DNA of 34,220 nt, taken from the NCBI GenBank assembly GCA_965657505.1, contig CBFHON010000012.1, positions 1 through 34,220 on the forward strand. Reading direction: 5' to 3'. This stretch comes from TMED109 sp002171375. GTDB lineage: Bacteria > Pseudomonadota > Alphaproteobacteria > TMED109. The position numbers and the translations under genes were made by a program. Of the stretch, positions 16,202-23,747 are shown in pieces; position 1 is the stretch's first letter; each line of letters begins with the position of its first letter. The notes beneath the pieces were generated by a model that made no database searches, was not told the DNA's origin, and was given only the letters and a program-made list of their open reading frames with translations.

Positions 16202-17256
16202 TTTTTCCATTCTCTAATAGTTTTTATTAATAAATCAATATTTTTTACAGGCGTTTCTTTGATTACCCCGTGGCCTAAATTAAAAATATGGTTTACAGAT
16301 GAAAATTTTTCTAAAATATTTTTGGTGCTATTAATCAAATTATTTCCGCCATGTAATAAAATTTCTGGGTCTAGATTACCTTGAAAACAAATGTTACGGC
16401 CTTTATTAAGTATTAGATTATCTAATAATTTTTTAATATTAATATTTTGGTCTACCGATAAACAATCAATATTAACATTCTTAACGTAGTCAGGGTATAA
16501 AGCATCTACATTTCTAGGAAATCCTATTATGGGAATATGAGGATATTTTTTTTTTATATTTTTTATAATATTATTATTAGGTTCTATACAAAATTCTCTA
16601 AATTTATTTTTCTGAGCTGCTATTCTAGCATGAGATTCAAATATTTGTACAGCTTCTGCCCCTGCTTCTATTTGTTTTATGAGGTGATTAGAGATAAATA
16701 TTTCTAATTTTTTAAGTAATTTTAAAAATGTTTTTTCATAATTATTAAAAAATGATACACATTTTGAAAAATCATTACTTCCTCTTCCTTCTATCATATA
16801 CGCTGCTATTGTAAAAGGACCACCTGCAAAACCTATAAGTGATTTATCTGGATTAAGTTGACTTTTAACTATATTTAAGCATTCATATACAGGTTCTAGA
16901 ACGCTACTATTTTTTAATTGTAGATCAAATATTTCAGATTCTTTTTTTATAGGCTTTAAAGAGGGCCCCTCATTTTCTATAAATTTTAAATCTCTATTAC
17001 AGGCCATTGGAATAGTTAAAATATCTGAAAATATAATTGCAGCATCTAAATCAAATCTTTTTAGCGGCTGTAATGTTACTTCTGCAGATAATTTTGAGTT
17101 CATACATAAGTTTAGAAAAGAACCTGCTTCTTCTCTAATTTTTCTATATTCTGGTAAATATCTACCTGCTTGTCTCATCAACCAAATAGGAGTATATGAC
17201 GTATTAATGCCATTTAAAGTTTTCATGAAGTTAGAATTTTGATTTAATTTATCCAC
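16198..17256 (-). CDS. hemE: Uroporphyrinogen decarboxylase HemE
   Basis: HemE decarboxylates the four acetate side chains of uroporphyrinogen III to give coproporphyrinogen III. The N-terminal TPIWLMRQAGRYLPEYRKIRE, FSDILTIPMAC, FAGGPFTIAAYMIEGRGS and the C-terminal FNLGHGVIKETP are all present. Length is 352 residues from the GTG at 17256, with a weak GGA upstream. An ATG at 17225 would give a protein starting MKTLNGINTSY, and either fits the family. The GTG lies inside a perfect DnaA box, so the 5' end of hemE borders the probable oriC, as in Caulobacter and Rickettsia. It heads a leftward hemE-hemH-hemJ transcript. Confidence 0.95.
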   Translation of the reverse strand: MDKLNQNSNFMKTLNGINTSYTPIWLMRQAGRYLPEYRKIREEAGSFLNLCMNSKLSAEVTLQPLKRFDLDAAIIFSDILTIPMACNRDLKFIENEGPSLKPIKKESEIFDLQLKNSSVLEPVYECLNIVKSQLNPDKSLIGFAGGPFTIAAYMIEGRGSNDFSKCVSFFNNYEKTFLKLLKKLEIFISNHLIKQIEAGAEAVQIFESHARIAAQKNKFREFCIEPNNNIIKNIKKKYPHIPIIGFPRNVDALYPDYVKNVNIDCLSVDQNINIKKLLDNLILNKGRNICFQGNLDPEILLHGGNNLINSTKNILEKFSSVNHIFNLGHGVIKETPVKNIDLLIKTIREWKK

Positions 17257-17257
17257 A
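17249..17257 (+). other. DnaA box 1, overlapping the hemE start
   Basis: TTATCCACA is an exact match to the strongest DnaA-box consensus. Positions 17254-17256 are the complement of the hemE GTG start codon. Confidence 0.75.
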
Positions 17258-17335
17258 TTTATTCCATATTAAATATATATAAGGTATTATAAAGTATAAT
17301 TGTAGTTGTTAATAGGTATTATGGGGATTAAATAT

Positions 17336-17344
17336 TTATCCACA
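17336..17344 (+). other. DnaA box 2
   Basis: A second exact TTATCCACA in the same orientation, 87 bases from box 1 and directly next to the AT-rich stretch. Confidence 0.82.
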
Positions 17345-17471
17345 AAAAGTAAATATATAATTTTTTTTTATTTAATAAAAATAAACTATTTAAATTGTTA
17401 TTAAGGCAATTAATGTAATTAATTATTTTTTATTAACACTTTATAAAAAATGTATAATTTCAAATGATTTA

Positions 17472-18308
17472 TTGAAGGAAAATAAAATAGTAAATAATAG
17501 TATACATATTCACATAATTTCAGATTCAACGGGAGAAACAGTAAGCACCGTTTCAAGATCAGCGATAGCACATTTTAAAAGCTTTAATCCTATAGAACAT
17601 AGCTGGGTTTTAGTAAGGTCTGAAAAACAACTAAAAAAAATAATAGAAGAAATAGACATAAATAAAGGATTAGTAATTTATACAATCATTGATAAAAAAT
17701 TAAGAAAAATATTAGAAGAGGGTTGTGATAAGCTAGGAGTGCCAATAGTTCCAGTATTAGACCCAGTAGTTAAAGCTATAGATAAGTATTTTCATTATGA
17801 TCTAGCAATAGATGAGCCAGGAAGACAGCATAGTTTATCACATGGGTATTTTGATAGAATAGGGGCAATGCAATTTACTTTAGCACATGATGATGGACAA
17901 TTATCTCATGATTTAGAAAGGGCCGATATAGTATTGGTTGGAGTTTCTAGAACCTCTAAAACCCCAACATCAATGTATTTGGCAAATAGAGGAATAAGAA
18001 CAGCTAATATTCCTATGGTTCCAAATATAGAATTGCCTTCAAATTTATTTTCCTCTAAAGCCTTAATTATAGGGCTAACCACTAGCCCAGAAAGATTAGT
18101 TCAAATAAGAAAATCTAGATTAAATTCTGTAGGAGAAAAAGGAAAAACAAATTATGTAGAAGAAGATATAATTAAAGAAGAAGTTTTATTCGCAAAAAAA
18201 CTATTTTTAAAAAATAAATGGCCTATTATAGATGTAACAAGGAAATCTATTGAAGAAACAGCGGCAGCTGCATTAGAGTATTTAAGAATTTTTAGAGAAA
18301 ACAAATAA
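17472..18308 (+). CDS. Pyruvate,phosphate dikinase / PEP synthase regulatory protein (DUF299)
   Basis: This bifunctional ADP-dependent kinase and phosphate-dependent phosphorylase switches PPDK or PEP synthase on and off. The N-terminal IHIISDSTGETVSTVSRSA and the P-loop GVSRTSKTPTSMYLANRG are diagnostic, and HDDGQLSHDLERADI is the segment just before it. The 278 residues are full length. There is no ATG. The TTG at 17472 is the only upstream NTG, but its best ribosome-binding site, AAGGAA (17475-17480), falls after it. An ATA at 17487 would be better spaced. The gene borders oriC, the position of Rickettsia RP001. The usual next gene, maf, is missing. Confidence 0.93.
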   Translation: MKENKIVNNSIHIHIISDSTGETVSTVSRSAIAHFKSFNPIEHSWVLVRSEKQLKKIIEEIDINKGLVIYTIIDKKLRKILEEGCDKLGVPIVPVLDPVVKAIDKYFHYDLAIDEPGRQHSLSHGYFDRIGAMQFTLAHDDGQLSHDLERADIVLVGVSRTSKTPTSMYLANRGIRTANIPMVPNIELPSNLFSSKALIIGLTTSPERLVQIRKSRLNSVGEKGKTNYVEEDIIKEEVLFAKKLFLKNKWPIIDVTRKSIEETAAAALEYLRIFRENK

Positions 18309-18320
18309 AAGAAAATTAAT

Positions 18321-19163
18321 ATGGCTACAGGCATTATAGGAAATCCTATTAAACATAGTTTGTCTCCTGCTTTGCATTCTTTTTGGATGAGAGAATGTAA
18401 AATAGAGTCTACTTATAATATATACGAATTAGAAAAAAATAATATTGCCTCTTTCTTAAATAACCTAAAAGATAAAAATATCATAGGTTTAAATATTACT
18501 ATCCCTTATAAATCAGAAGTTATGAAATACATAGATGTGATTGAGCAAGAGGCGCTGGATTTAGGGGCTGTTAATACAATTAAAGTTGGAAGTGATAATA
18601 AACTCTACGGATACAATACAGATGCTTATGGATTTATGTGTCATTTAAATCTTTCAGCACCTATGTGGAAAAATAAAGAAGGCCACATAACCATAATAGG
18701 AGCAGGAGGAGCCAGCAGAGCAATTATGTGGTCATTTCTAAAAGAAAATAAAACTGACATAAGGCTAGTTAACCGAAGCGAGGAAAGAGGCTTAAAATTA
18801 ATAAAAGACATGAAAAAATTATTTCCCCTATCTAAAATTCATTTTAGCTCTAACTTGTCAGAGGCTTTAGTTAATTGTTCTATTTTGGTAAATTGTTCAA
18901 GTTTAGGTATGTCAGGGCAACCTAAGCTTAAAATAAATATTGAAAATATGAATAAAGACTCAATTGTTTACGATATAGTATATACCCCTTTAGTTACTGA
19001 ATTACTACATGAGGCAAAAAGGTTGAATTATACTGCTATAGATGGTTTGGGAATGTTGCTCAATCAAGCTGTTCCTGCTTTTGAAATGTGGCATCATAGA
19101 AAAGTTACGGTAAGCGAGTCATTGAAAAAAATAGCTTTAGCCCATCTAGAAGGAGCGAAGTAA
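18321..19163 (+). CDS. aroE: Shikimate dehydrogenase AroE
   Basis: AroE reduces 3-dehydroshikimate to shikimate with NADPH in aromatic amino acid synthesis. The N-terminal GIIGNPIKHSLSPALHSFW, the catalytic lysine in GLNITIPYKSEV, YNTDAYGF, the nucleotide-binding IIGAGGASRAI and the C-terminal GLGMLLNQAVPAFEMW are visible. Length is 280 residues. It lies 12 bases after the PPSR gene and directly abuts coaE (0 bases), so it is part of a PPSR-aroE-coaE-dnaQ transcript. Confidence 0.96.
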   Translation: MATGIIGNPIKHSLSPALHSFWMRECKIESTYNIYELEKNNIASFLNNLKDKNIIGLNITIPYKSEVMKYIDVIEQEALDLGAVNTIKVGSDNKLYGYNTDAYGFMCHLNLSAPMWKNKEGHITIIGAGGASRAIMWSFLKENKTDIRLVNRSEERGLKLIKDMKKLFPLSKIHFSSNLSEALVNCSILVNCSSLGMSGQPKLKINIENMNKDSIVYDIVYTPLVTELLHEAKRLNYTAIDGLGMLLNQAVPAFEMWHHRKVTVSESLKKIALAHLEGAK

Positions 19164-19763
19164 ATGATTATTATTGGTTTAACAGGTTCTATAGCAATGG
19201 GCAAAAGCACAGCTGCAAAAATTTTTAGCTCAATTGGAGTCCCTGTTTTTGATGCAGACTATTGTGTTCATGAATTGATGGGTATTAATGGAAAATTAGT
19301 CCCAGCTATTGCTAAAGAGTTCCCTGAATCTTTAGAAAAAATTAAAAATAATAAATATATTAATAGAGTAAAGTTAGGCAATATAGTTTTTAAAAACAAC
19401 ATAATGAAGCTCAAGCTCGAAAATATAATTCATCCACAAGTTGGAAAAGAGAGAAAAAAATGGACAGAATGGGCTACAAGGCAAAGATATAAAATAATCT
19501 GTTATGATATACCTCTGCTTTTCGAAACTAAAGGAGAAAACTCTTGTGATGAAGTAGTAGTTGTTTCTGCGCCGTCTTTAATACAAAAACAAAGAGCCTT
19601 AAAAAGGAAAAATATGGATTTAAAAAAATTTAATAATATTCTAAAAACACAGATGTCTGATGCAGAAAAAAGAAAAAGATCAGACTTTATCGTTAATTCA
19701 GGAAATGGTTATAGGTTTTCTAGAAATCAGGTCGAAAATATTATAAAGAAACTTACCTCATGA
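19164..19763 (+). CDS. coaE: Dephospho-CoA kinase CoaE
   Basis: CoaE phosphorylates the 3'-hydroxyl of dephospho-CoA, the last step of coenzyme A synthesis. The P-loop GLTGSIAMGKST is at residues 5-16. GVPVFDADYCVHELM, the HPQVGKER motif, YDIPLLFET and a C-terminal RKRSDFIVNSGNG follow. The 199 residues are normal. GGAG lies upstream of the ATG, and the stop overlaps the dnaQ start as ATGA. Confidence 0.95.
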   Translation: MIIIGLTGSIAMGKSTAAKIFSSIGVPVFDADYCVHELMGINGKLVPAIAKEFPESLEKIKNNKYINRVKLGNIVFKNNIMKLKLENIIHPQVGKERKKWTEWATRQRYKIICYDIPLLFETKGENSCDEVVVVSAPSLIQKQRALKRKNMDLKKFNNILKTQMSDAEKRKRSDFIVNSGNGYRFSRNQVENIIKKLTS

Positions 19764-20443
19764 GAAGAATAGCATTAGACACAGAGACAACGGGGTTAAA
19801 CCCTAAAGATGGACATAGGATTGTAGAAATAGGCTGTGTTGAATTAGATGGAAATATTCCCACAGGAAATGAATGGCATTCTTATGTAAACCCTGATAGA
19901 GCCATGCCCGAAGCTGCATTTGCTGTTCATGGTTTATCAGAAGAGTTTTTACAAAAAGAACCAAAATTTAAAGATATTGCAGAAGGTTTTCTTAGTTTTA
20001 TTAAAGGAGGAGAATTAGTAATTCATAATGCAAAATTTGATATTGGTTTTTTAAACAGTGAATTAAAGATGGCAAATATGCCTCTTATAGAAATACAAAA
20101 AACTATAGATACGGTTCATTTAGCAAGAGAAAAAATACCTGGCGCAGCAGCAAGCTTAGATGCATTGTGTAAAAGATTTGAAATAGATTTATCTCTTAGA
20201 GAAAAGCATGGAGCACTATTAGACGCAAAGTTACTTGCAGAAGTATATCTACAATTAACAGGCGGCCGTCAATCAAGCTTAAGTTTAGAACAAGAACATA
20301 CAGACAAGAGTAAAAAAGTAATTAATAAAGAAGAGCCTAAACTTGATAACTTAACTTTTATAGAGGCAACTTTGACAGAAGAGGAGAAAGAAGAACATAC
20401 AGAGATGATTAATAAGATTAATTCATCTCTCTGGCTAAAATAA
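19760..20443 (+). CDS. dnaQ: DNA polymerase III epsilon subunit DnaQ (3'-5' proofreading exonuclease)
   Basis: DnaQ gives the replicative polymerase its proofreading. The DEDDh exonuclease motifs are all present: LDTETTGL (Exo I, Asp and Glu), HNAKFDIGFLN (Exo II) and HGALLDAKLLAEVY (Exo III with His and Asp). After residue about 175 comes a short charged tail, which in relatives contacts the polymerase. The start overlaps coaE by 4 bases (ATGA). In many relatives secB and fxsA come next; here a 72-base gap leads straight to the Tim44-domain gene. Confidence 0.95.
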   Translation: MRRIALDTETTGLNPKDGHRIVEIGCVELDGNIPTGNEWHSYVNPDRAMPEAAFAVHGLSEEFLQKEPKFKDIAEGFLSFIKGGELVIHNAKFDIGFLNSELKMANMPLIEIQKTIDTVHLAREKIPGAAASLDALCKRFEIDLSLREKHGALLDAKLLAEVYLQLTGGRQSSLSLEQEHTDKSKKVINKEEPKLDNLTFIEATLTEEEKEEHTEMINKINSSLWLK

Positions 20444-20515
20444 TATTTATGTTCCTCTTTACCAAATAAGTTTAGCGAACTATCTTATGTAATATAAATT
20501 AAATGGGAAAAAAAA

Positions 20516-21148
20516 GTGCAATATTTTGATATTATATTATTTGCTGTAATAGCAGGAGTTCTAGCTATTCGTTTATATAGAATTCTAGGCATAAAGTCTA
20601 AAGTAACAATTGAGAAAAATGAAGAAGCTATTAAAAAAGTTATTAACATAAAAAAAGAAAAAGAAAAAGATCAAGAAAAGGAAAATATAATAACAGAAAA
20701 TGGAGAGGGGCTAAGTTATCTTAAGAAAGTACAGCCTGATTTTAGCGAAAAAGATTTTCTTTCAGGGGCTAGTAAAGCTTTACCAATGTTATTAGAGGCA
20801 AAATATAAAGCAAATAAAAAAGTATTAATAACTTTTTTAGAAGATGATATTTTTAGAATCTTTGAGAAACAAATACTGGATCAGGAAAGTAAAGGTCATA
20901 CAATAGATAATTGTGAAATAAATGTTTTTGATAAGAATATAAAAGAAATAAAAATACAGGATAATGTTGTTTATATTAGAGTTGAATTTAAATTTAATGA
21001 AAAATTTATTATCAATAATAGTGACGGAAGTGTGTTTTTAGATTTGAGTAAAGATGGAGACGAAAAGACGGTTGCCTGGACTTTTTTAAGGCCTTTAGAA
21101 TCAGACAGCCCAAACTGGAAGTTATTTGGCGTCAACCAAATTAATTAG
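20516..21148 (+). CDS. Tim44/TimA domain membrane-anchored protein
   Basis: The 210-residue protein has an N-terminal membrane anchor (FDIILFAVIAGVLAIRLYRILG) followed by a lysine/glutamate-rich linker. A Tim44-like domain covers about residues 80-205 and ends in WTFLRPLESDSPNWKLFGV. Alphaproteobacterial homologues sit next to mltA and are the bacterial relatives of the mitochondrial import factor Tim44. Their exact job is not settled. The start is a GTG at 20516 with a purine-rich GGGAAAA upstream. It is followed after 11 bases by mltA. Confidence 0.87.
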   Translation: MQYFDIILFAVIAGVLAIRLYRILGIKSKVTIEKNEEAIKKVINIKKEKEKDQEKENIITENGEGLSYLKKVQPDFSEKDFLSGASKALPMLLEAKYKANKKVLITFLEDDIFRIFEKQILDQESKGHTIDNCEINVFDKNIKEIKIQDNVVYIRVEFKFNEKFIINNSDGSVFLDLSKDGDEKTVAWTFLRPLESDSPNWKLFGVNQIN

Positions 21149-21159
21149 TTATTTTTTTA

Positions 21160-22326
21160 ATGCCTAAAAATAAAAAACTTTTTAAAAGCCTCTTTTACTT
21201 ATTAATTTTAATACTATTATCTCTCGTATTATATTTTGAAGACTCCAATCAAAATAATATTCAAGAATCTAAAGTAAAATTTTCAGAGTTGCCTGGATGG
21301 AGCTCCACAAATATTCTTGCTTCTTTGCAGTCTTTTGAACAAAGCTGTAAATATGTTATGAATGAACAATTTTTGGAAGAAAATAAGTTATTAGAAGTTA
21401 AAATTAAAACAGATGCTTATATAAAATTTTGTAAAAGCCTCCCTACAGTAACGACTAATAGCAAACTTAAAAAATTAATTGAAGATAACTTTTATGCAAG
21501 ATATTTGCCTAGTAAAAAAACTCTTTTTACTGGATATATAGAATTAGAAATAAAAGGAAGACTTGAGAAGTCTATTACAGAAGCTCCTAATGCTGTGCCA
21601 ATATTTAAAAAACCTCCAAATATTTTGTCGGTAAATTTAGAAAAATTCGGGGAGGAATATAAAGCAAAAAAGATAACTGGCATGATAATAAATAATGATT
21701 TTATTCCTGTGCCTTCGAGAAAAATTATAGAAAATGAGCATTTGTTTAAAGATCATATCTTAGCTTATATTGATGATCCTGCACTTGCTTATTTTTTGCA
21801 TATTCAAGGGTCCGGAGTAATAACTCTAAAATCAGGAGAAAAACTTTCTGTGGGTTATGCGGGTGATAATGGTAAGAATTATTATTCGATCGGTAAAGAG
21901 CTTATAGAAGAAGGAATTATAAAAAAAGAGGATATGTCTATGCAAGCTATCTTAGTCTGGATGAGAAATAATAAATTAGCTGCATTAGAGCTTATGCAAA
22001 AAAACAAGAGATTTATTTTTTTTAAGGAAAGAAATAATTTAGAGCCTCCAAAAGGATCAAGCGGAACGAGTGTTACGGCAATGCATTCAGCTGCTGTAGA
22101 TAATAATTTTATTCCTTATCATTTACCTTTATGGATTCAAGTTGATGATTTTTATAACGACAGACCAGATAAGAGACTAACAAATATTTTTATATCTCAA
22201 GATACAGGCAGTGCGATTAAAGGATTAACAAGAATGGATTTATTCTTAGGCAAAGGCATAAATGCTGAAGAAATTGCTGGACGATTAAGTTCGAATGGAA
22301 AAATTTGGACTCTTGTTCCTAAATAA
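21160..22326 (+). CDS. mltA: Membrane-bound lytic murein transglycosylase A (MltA)
   Basis: MltA cleaves the glycan strands of peptidoglycan to give 1,6-anhydromuropeptides. The conserved FLHIQGSGVITL, VGYAGDNGKNYYSIGKELIEEG, SGTSVTAMHSAAVD and the catalytic-Asp segment SQDTGSAIKGLTRMDLFLG are present. The N-terminus has a hydrophobic segment (residues 9-25) without a lipobox cysteine, so it is either a signal anchor or secreted, unlike the E. coli lipoprotein. Length is 388 residues. smr, its usual downstream neighbour, lies 2.6 kb away, behind two inserted genes. Confidence 0.94.
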   Translation: MPKNKKLFKSLFYLLILILLSLVLYFEDSNQNNIQESKVKFSELPGWSSTNILASLQSFEQSCKYVMNEQFLEENKLLEVKIKTDAYIKFCKSLPTVTTNSKLKKLIEDNFYARYLPSKKTLFTGYIELEIKGRLEKSITEAPNAVPIFKKPPNILSVNLEKFGEEYKAKKITGMIINNDFIPVPSRKIIENEHLFKDHILAYIDDPALAYFLHIQGSGVITLKSGEKLSVGYAGDNGKNYYSIGKELIEEGIIKKEDMSMQAILVWMRNNKLAALELMQKNKRFIFFKERNNLEPPKGSSGTSVTAMHSAAVDNNFIPYHLPLWIQVDDFYNDRPDKRLTNIFISQDTGSAIKGLTRMDLFLGKGINAEEIAGRLSSNGKIWTLVPK

Positions 22327-22422
22327 TCTAAAAATTTAATAATTAAATATTCTCAACATAATGTCTTTTTTTTAATAAAATACTTGATTAACAATGAATT
22401 TCTTGTCTAAACTTAACTCTAA

Positions 22423-22532
22423 GACTTTTTAAAAGTCTATAATACTCTCTATAGAGCATTATTTAGAGAGGAGGAGAGAACAATAACCTTCCCTATTATT
22501 AAGTATTTTAGGGAAATTTGGAGGAGAGAATA
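22423..22532 (+). promoter_or_regulatory. Promoter and structured leader of the cyclase-family gene
   Basis: A 15-base palindrome (GACTTTTTAAAAGTC, 22423-22437) immediately precedes TATAAT (22438-22443). Then comes the palindrome CTCTATAGAG (22447-22456). The exact 11-mer GGAGGAGAGAA occurs at 22470-22480 and again at 22520-22530, the second being the ribosome-binding site of the ATG at 22533. Between them TTCCCT (22489-22494) can pair with AGGGAA (22510-22515). No good -35 is seen, which fits an activator-dependent promoter. The upstream part of the gap (22327-22422) is AT-rich and otherwise empty. Confidence 0.55.
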
Positions 22533-23594
22533 ATGAATAAAATTTTATTAGTAGTAGCTTCGGCTATTGCAACTATGTTTGTGTGGATCAGCGCTTCCTA
22601 TGCTGATGGGCACTGTGAAAAATATGCTGACATAAGAGGAAAAGCATGGGTAGATGGCGATTGCATGGAAACACCTCTAGGTGAAAAATGGTGGCCACAT
22701 CCTATTTGGGGCGCTGATGATCAAGCAGGCTCAACTAATTGGTATAAAAAACCTGAAGTAGTGAAAAGAGCTTTAGCTATGGTTAAAGAAGGCAATACTA
22801 TGCAATTAGGACACCCTTATACAGCAAGTCAGCCAATGTTTGGTGCGCGTAAATTTGTATTGCGTATTCCAGGAGCTCCAACCGGTGGTGCATTTGGTCC
22901 AAATAAAGTTATGTGGAATGATGAATTCCTTGCGACAGAAATTGGACAAGCGGGAACTCAGTTTGATGGCCTAGGACATATCGGCGTTCAAGTAGGTGCA
23001 GACGGAGATAAAAATGAAATGCGTTGGTATAATGGTATTACAGTTCAAGAAATGAATGGGGCTTATGGTTTGGCTAAACTTGGTACAGAACACCTTAATC
23101 CAATTATAGCTAGAGGCATTCTTCTGGATATAGCTGCAGTTCGTGGCGTAGAAGTGATGGAAGTAGGCGACATGATTAAAATGGCTGATGTTAAAGCAGC
23201 ACTTAAAGCTCAAGGAATGTCAGACTATAAAATGATGCCTGGCGACGCAATTTTATTCCATACTGGTTGGGATCAATATTGGGTGGTAGATAATGCTAAA
23301 TACAATAGTGGTTGTCCTGGAATTGGAATGGAAGTCGCTAGATGGATAGCAAATGGAAATGCTGGCGTGACGGGTTTTGATACATGGCCAGGAGACGCAG
23401 TTCCAAACGAAGACCCAGATTGTGTTTTCTGTGTTCACCAATATCTACAAACACGTCATGGAATAATCAATCAAGAAAATTTAAACACAAGCAAATTAGT
23501 TGATGCTGGTGTTTATATGTTTGCTTATGTGTATAATCCAGTGCCAATTGTTGGTGCGACAGGATCTATTGGTCATCCAACAGCAATGTGGTAG
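22533..23594 (+). CDS. Exported cyclase-family (PF04199) hydrolase with altered metal motif
   Basis: The protein belongs to the metal-dependent cyclase/hydrolase family that includes KynB formamidase and isatin hydrolase. A signal peptide (residues 1-24, ending ASYA-DG) indicates periplasmic location, and five cysteines in the mature part could form disulfides. The motif, usually H-x-G-T-H-x-D-x-x-x-H, reads Q139-A-G-T-Q143-F-D145-G-L-G-H149 here. A second conserved His is in LFHTGWDQYW. The start is the ATG at 22533 behind GGAGGAGAG; a TTG 15 bases upstream is inside the ribosome-binding site. A strong terminator follows, so it is a single-gene transcript. The substrate is unknown. Confidence 0.85.
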   Translation: MNKILLVVASAIATMFVWISASYADGHCEKYADIRGKAWVDGDCMETPLGEKWWPHPIWGADDQAGSTNWYKKPEVVKRALAMVKEGNTMQLGHPYTASQPMFGARKFVLRIPGAPTGGAFGPNKVMWNDEFLATEIGQAGTQFDGLGHIGVQVGADGDKNEMRWYNGITVQEMNGAYGLAKLGTEHLNPIIARGILLDIAAVRGVEVMEVGDMIKMADVKAALKAQGMSDYKMMPGDAILFHTGWDQYWVVDNAKYNSGCPGIGMEVARWIANGNAGVTGFDTWPGDAVPNEDPDCVFCVHQYLQTRHGIINQENLNTSKLVDAGVYMFAYVYNPVPIVGATGSIGHPTAMW

Positions 23595-23629
23595 ACCTTG
23601 TAATATAAGTTCAAACTTTTATTAATATT

Positions 23630-23661
23630 AAAGGAGCATATTTTTATATGCTCCTTTTTTT
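23630..23661 (+). terminator. Strong rho-independent terminator after the cyclase gene
   Basis: AAAGGAGCATAT (23630-23641) and ATATGCTCCTTT (23646-23657) form a perfect 12-pair stem with a TTTT loop. A T run extends to 23661. It separates the cyclase from the following dehydrogenase. Confidence 0.93.
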
Positions 23662-23747
23662 ATTTTATTTAGAGTATTCTTTATTTAATCTTTCGTATAA
23701 GGTATAAAATTCAAACTTGTTTTTATGGTTTTGGGAATATTATTTCT

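Larger units (their letters stand above)
17249..17471. other. Probable chromosomal replication origin (oriC)
   Basis: The gap between divergent hemE and the PPSR (RP001-type) gene holds exact DnaA boxes at 17249-17257 and 17336-17344. A strongly AT-rich stretch (about 17345-17460), suitable as a DNA-unwinding element, follows. The same gene gap carries oriC in Caulobacter and Rickettsia. Housekeeping genes run leftwards on the left and rightwards on the right, so most are leading-strand from here. parS sites lie 11-12.5 kb away. Confidence 0.8.
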
